From NCBI GenBank assembly GCA_003427395.1, contig BFEA01000779.1, positions 385,392 through 430,105 on the forward strand: a stretch of 44,714 nt of DNA. The letters run 5' to 3'. Both the position numbers and the translations under genes were made by a program. Shown piece by piece: positions 41,955 to 44,714 of the stretch; position 1 is the stretch's first letter; each line of letters starts with the position of its first letter. Under the pieces are notes generated by a model, which worked only from the letters and a program-made list of their open reading frames with translations, was not told the origin of the DNA and did no database searches. The stretch comes from Chara braunii. Lineage: Eukaryota; Streptophyta; Charophyceae; Charales; Characeae.

Positions 41955-42169
41955 TGAAGTTTGAAATTTTTCAGTTGGACGGCAACTGGACAACACGCCC
42001 GGATGGCACCAGACCTGGCAAGCCAATAGCACTTTGATAGCATCCCGGTTTAAATGACACCCCACATCAACGCCAGGGTTAAACCTGGACAGCCGCCAGA
42101 CGAGAGCGGGTGATATCCAGATTGTGTGAATTGCAGAAAAATGTTGGACCCTCGACCGCTATCTTGCAG
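41955..42169. other. Unassigned spacer between the LINE and a miniature element
   Basis: Part of the pre-insertion target DNA. No gene recognised. Confidence 0.35.
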
Positions 42170-42274
42170 CAGTCTTCCCCCGAATACAACGTACGGTCAT
42201 TATAGCTGAATTTAGACTGAAATATAGCCCAAATTCAGCTATAATGACCGTAGGTTGTATTCGGGGGAAGACTG
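42170..42274. mobile_element. 105-bp near-perfect palindromic miniature element (copy A)
   Basis: 44-bp arms (42170-42213 and 42231-42274) begin CAGTCTTCCCCCGAATACAA and differ at one position, separated by a 17-base centre. TA follows the right end. The left dinucleotide is AG, so the target duplication is decayed. It is the same family as the element at 35184-35287. Confidence 0.85.
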
Positions 42275-42528
42275 TAGAAGGAGGGAGATAGACAGACATC
42301 TGGTGGTGATTTGTGCCAGGCGCTTGTTTCATCAGAGCCGTACAGAGCCCTGGATTTGTTCCAGCTTTGGACGGCGTAGGGTGTGCAAATAGCAAGACCA
42401 GTTTCTGAGATCTTAATGCACCTGGACAACAGGATTTCTCAAGCCTGGATGGATGGACTTATTGTCGGTATAAGATGGAAAACATCAAAACCAGTATAGC
42501 AGCTGCATTCCATAAGATTCAAGCAATT
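42275..42528. other. No recognisable gene
   Basis: Short unique-looking stretch before the second U2 copy. Confidence 0.3.
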
Positions 42529-42603
42529 ATACCTTTGTCCGCCTTTTTGGCTAAAAATAGATCAAGTGTAGTATCTGTTCTGATCGGTTTAATATCTGAT
42601 CCG
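42529..42603 (+). pseudogene. U2 snRNA-derived sequence, second copy
   Basis: ATACCTTTGTCCGCCTTTTT, GGCTA, ATCAAGTGTAGTATCTGTTC, GATCGGTTTAATATCTGATC. It ends at CCGG, before the stem-loop present in the first copy. It shares with that copy the variants TGTTCTGATC and CTGATCC, so both derive from the same U2 type. It is followed by GGGAGG-rich low complexity rather than poly(A). Confidence 0.85.
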
Positions 42604-42909
42604 GAAGGCGGGGAGGGGGGGGGGCGGGAGGAAGGGAGGAAGGGAGGAAGGAAGGGGGATGCATTAGACAAAGCAGAACAGAAAGCAGAGATGGGACGAA
42701 TGACGACGAATGACGCAGTAGTGCGAGGCAGAGGCTGGTTAGGGGCAATCAATCACCCAGTCGTAGTACCAGCGCCACCTGGGTTTCTGCCTGCGTCTGC
42801 ACGGATTAGCATGAGATGAAAAATCATCAAAAGCAATGTTGCAGCTATACTGAATTCGATGTGAATCAGAGCCACTGCGTTTACAATGGTGTTTCCCGTG
42901 TTGATTTTT
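42604..42909. other. GGGAGG-rich and unassigned DNA
   Basis: 42608-42658 is a GGGAGGAA minisatellite. No gene. Confidence 0.4.
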
Positions 42910-42937
42910 GCACAGGGGGTTGGTTGGTCCCCTGTGC
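42910..42937. repeat. 9-bp perfect hairpin beside the LINE tail
   Basis: GCACAGGGG (42910-42918) and CCCCTGTGC (42929-42937) bracket a GTTGGTTGGT loop, directly next to the minus-strand LINE poly(A) tail. Confidence 0.8.
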
Positions 42938-42939
42938 GG

Positions 42940-44580
42940 TTTTTTTTTTTTTTTTTTTTCTTAAACAGGTCCTTATGGTCCTGGCTCCATATACATTCTG
43001 GGGAGCATCAATCCGGCTCCTGTCCACCGGCAAGTCGAGAATTGGAATACATGATGAACACTCTCACGCTTCCTTCCGTCTGGTCGAAGGAACCCCCCTG
43101 ACCAGCATTGATTGCTCCTATGTAGGCGGATTGACTGTCAGCTTGCCCTACCGCTTTTCCTCTCAGAATCCATTGTGATTCTGTCATATAATTCGTGCGC
43201 AACAAGAAAAGAGGAACGTTGTGTTTATTGTTGAGACTATGGTCTCAGTTTGCCCATAACTGGGTCGGCGTCCTTGCTGGAGTTCCGCTGTGCCATTTCT
43301 TCCAGATCAATCACTGTTGCAAATCTTTCCCTATAGGAGCGCCAGTCTCTTACGAAAGAACGTCTCTTGGTGGCTAGCCTTTCTGGTCTGACTTCCATTG
43401 TTGATGTAACCTCCCTCCATCTGCACCGAATCACAGTTTCCGTCATACTCAACAGTAGGGCCCACATTTCTTCCCTTGCCACCTCAGTTCTCGCGATACT
43501 CTTGGTACGCCTCCTTTTCCAGATCACCCATAGAGCCAGCTTCCTAAGAAGGTGAAACCAGATCTCCTGGCCGCCTTTGAGATTTTTAGTACTGTTGGTA
43601 GGAGGAGGATGTTTTGAGGAGATATGGGGGGAGGGGGTGATGAGAAGAGGAGGGACCATAGGTCGCGAGCTTTGTTCCATATCCGGGATGCTTCAGTGCA
43701 GTACAAGAGGCAGTGGGGTACTTCTTCCGGTCTGTTATCTGTGCACATAACACATAATTCGGAGCTGTCCGGATCCGTATGTTTCCTCCTCTTGTGGAGC
43801 CATTGGTTGACGGGCAGGGATGCGTGGGCTACGAGCCACTGCATGCTTCGGACCCTAACCAGTCTGATGGACAGGTACTTCATCCAGGGGATGGAACGGG
43901 GGTCACTAGGTTCTAGGTTCAGGATCTCCCTCCATTGTTCTTCGAGTCTGGGATCCGGGTCTGTAGTTTGCAATCCTAAGTCATATATGAATTTCACATC
44001 GTATTCGAATATCGCTCTCGCTCTCCCGGATTTTTCCTGTTTCCATATCCACTCTTTCGGGTCGAATTCGAAGTATTAAATGAAATGCAGAGGTGAGGTT
44101 GGAAGATTTTTCAGGGTTTCGCTTTTGTGACCCTCACTTTCCTCAGTCTGAAGGATTCTCGCATCTCACACGGGGGTTCTTTGTTCATAACTTCCAACTC
44201 TTGTGGGTTGTGATTAGTGATCGGGTAGAAGAAGAATTTGCAGACGTAGCTGGGTGCATTGGTTCGAGAAACAAATCGGTAAGCTCTGCGAGGCTGGGTT
44301 TGGGAAATGAGTATGCCCCAGTCCCCGGATTTCCATGATAAGTCCTTCCTTAAGAGGGAGAGCCACTGTGTTGGGATGGTCTTTTGAATCTGCGTTAGAT
44401 TCTCTTTGAGGGCGTGGAAGCCTTTTAAGTTTTAATTCATTTCGGAGCTCCTGTCCGGTCAACCATTGTCCTCTTCGATCTTCTGCCCAAATGTGTTTCA
44501 CCCATACTTGCAAGCGGACGCCATCCAGGCGGTTCCGCACGTGCGGCGGACCGCTGGGCCGGACCCGCGCGGCGCACGAA
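42940..44580 (-). mobile_element. LINE, minus strand, same family, 5' part cut off by an assembly junction
   Basis: On the minus strand this runs from the junction at 44580 to a poly(A) tail (T run 42940-42959). Coding pieces are VKHIWAEDRRGQWLTGQELR (~44500), FEFDPKEWIWKQEKSGRA (~44060), DLGLQTTDPDP (43960), a zinc-binding CVMCTDNRPEEVPHCLLYC (~43750) and LALWVIWKRRRTKSI onward. The 3' untranslated sequence matches 41690-41905, including CATTGATTGCTCC and GGTCCTTATGGTCCTGGCTC. It lies tail to tail with 39597-41940. The target duplication cannot be tested because the 5' end is lost. Confidence 0.85.
43524..43997 (-). pseudogene. LINE ORF2 C-terminal segment with zinc-binding domain
   Basis: The longest open piece (157 codons) of the minus-strand LINE. 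Residues ~50-60 read RSMQWLVAHASLPVNQWLHK, the W-x-L/LP-x-N pattern that opens the zf-RVT domain. Cys-x2-Cys-x9-His-x4-Cys follows (CVMC, then HCLLYC). TEASRIWNKARDLW comes next, as is usual. In intact LINEs this domain lies C-terminal to the reverse transcriptase and binds nucleic acid. The equivalent in the plus-strand copy is frameshifted at ~40840. Confidence 0.8.
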
Positions 44581-44618
44581 CTGTCTCTTATACACATCTA
44601 GATGTGTATAAGAGACAG
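44581..44618. other. Nextera mate-pair circularisation junction (artefact)
   Basis: CTGTCTCTTATACACATCT is followed directly by its complement AGATGTGTATAAGAGACAG. This 38-base palindrome is the standard junction between the two ends of a circularised fragment. Confidence 0.98.
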
Positions 44619-44619
44619 T

Positions 44620-44714
44620 TATAGGGGTGAGGGGAGGGAGGAACTAGTTAGTAGCGGCAAGCATCTGACGCCTTGTTCAGGGCGAAGGGGTTCTCTTCCT
44701 TTTCCAATCTCCTG
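44620..44714 (+). repeat. Exact 95-bp duplicate of 29745-29839 (artefactual join)
   Basis: Every base matches 29745-29839, in the same orientation. It is what a circularised fragment spanning 29745-44580 would show after its junction. It should not be read as a biological repeat. Confidence 0.95.

Overview
This window looks like intergenic DNA from a large, repeat-rich nuclear genome of the green (plant) lineage. I favour a streptophyte alga or another early-diverging plant, but the sequence does not prove a species. The evidence is: two U2 snRNA-derived copies with the plant-type 5' start (ATACCTTTCTCGGCC) and a GTGG/CCAC stem; a U6-derived copy; a nuclear insert of plant-type mitochondrial DNA (rps12 fragment, trnE-like, trnR-ACG, trnI-GAU); LINEs with the zinc-binding C-terminal domain common in plant LINEs; and a retroelement with a GIY-YIG nuclease upstream of its reverse transcriptase, an order reported for Penelope-like elements of the green lineage. 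I found no intact host protein gene. Almost every long open frame is low-complexity or belongs to a decayed mobile element.

Layout. 1-2680: non-coding repeats, including three copies of a ~220-bp unit. 2681-6480: a GIY-YIG retroelement. On the plus strand one reading frame of 805 codons holds a zinc knuckle, a coiled coil, a SAP-like segment and a GIY-YIG nuclease, broken by four in-frame stops. A reverse-transcriptase-like segment follows in inverted orientation. 7700-9300: two arrays of degenerate tandem repeats, with a possible LTR/polypurine junction at 9851. 9861-13700: nothing recognisable except a second possible LTR junction near 12138. 13700-18550: short structured retroposons, a 294-bp terminal-inverted-repeat element nested in one of them, and a minus-strand LINE relic. 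18550-23700: low-complexity DNA, a Helitron-like end, and a (GA)n tract with a 62-base assembly gap. 23700-25800: a degenerate ~85-bp satellite. 26200-28900: small duplications, then the mitochondrial insert. 28900-36400: sparse DNA with SINE-like copies, four miniature inverted-repeat elements and a Tc1-like transposase relic. 36400-44580: microsatellites, snRNA-derived copies, and two LINEs of one family facing each other tail to tail.

The components do not form a pathway; they form a nested record of insertions. The clearest example is a LINE at 39597-41940. It is 5'-truncated, has a poly(A) tail and 14-bp target duplications, and was itself interrupted by a U2-derived retrocopy. LINE machinery may have mobilised the short hairpin retroposons and the snRNA copies, since the hairpin family and the LINE tails share a 3' GCTCC/GGAGC hairpin before poly(A).

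Assembly caution. A 38-base Nextera mate-pair junction lies at 44581-44618, and the last 95 bases repeat 29745-29839 exactly. This is what a sequenced circularised ~14.8-kb fragment would produce, so the window's end is artefactual. A single transposon-adapter end also lies inside the (GT)n tract at 36500-36518.
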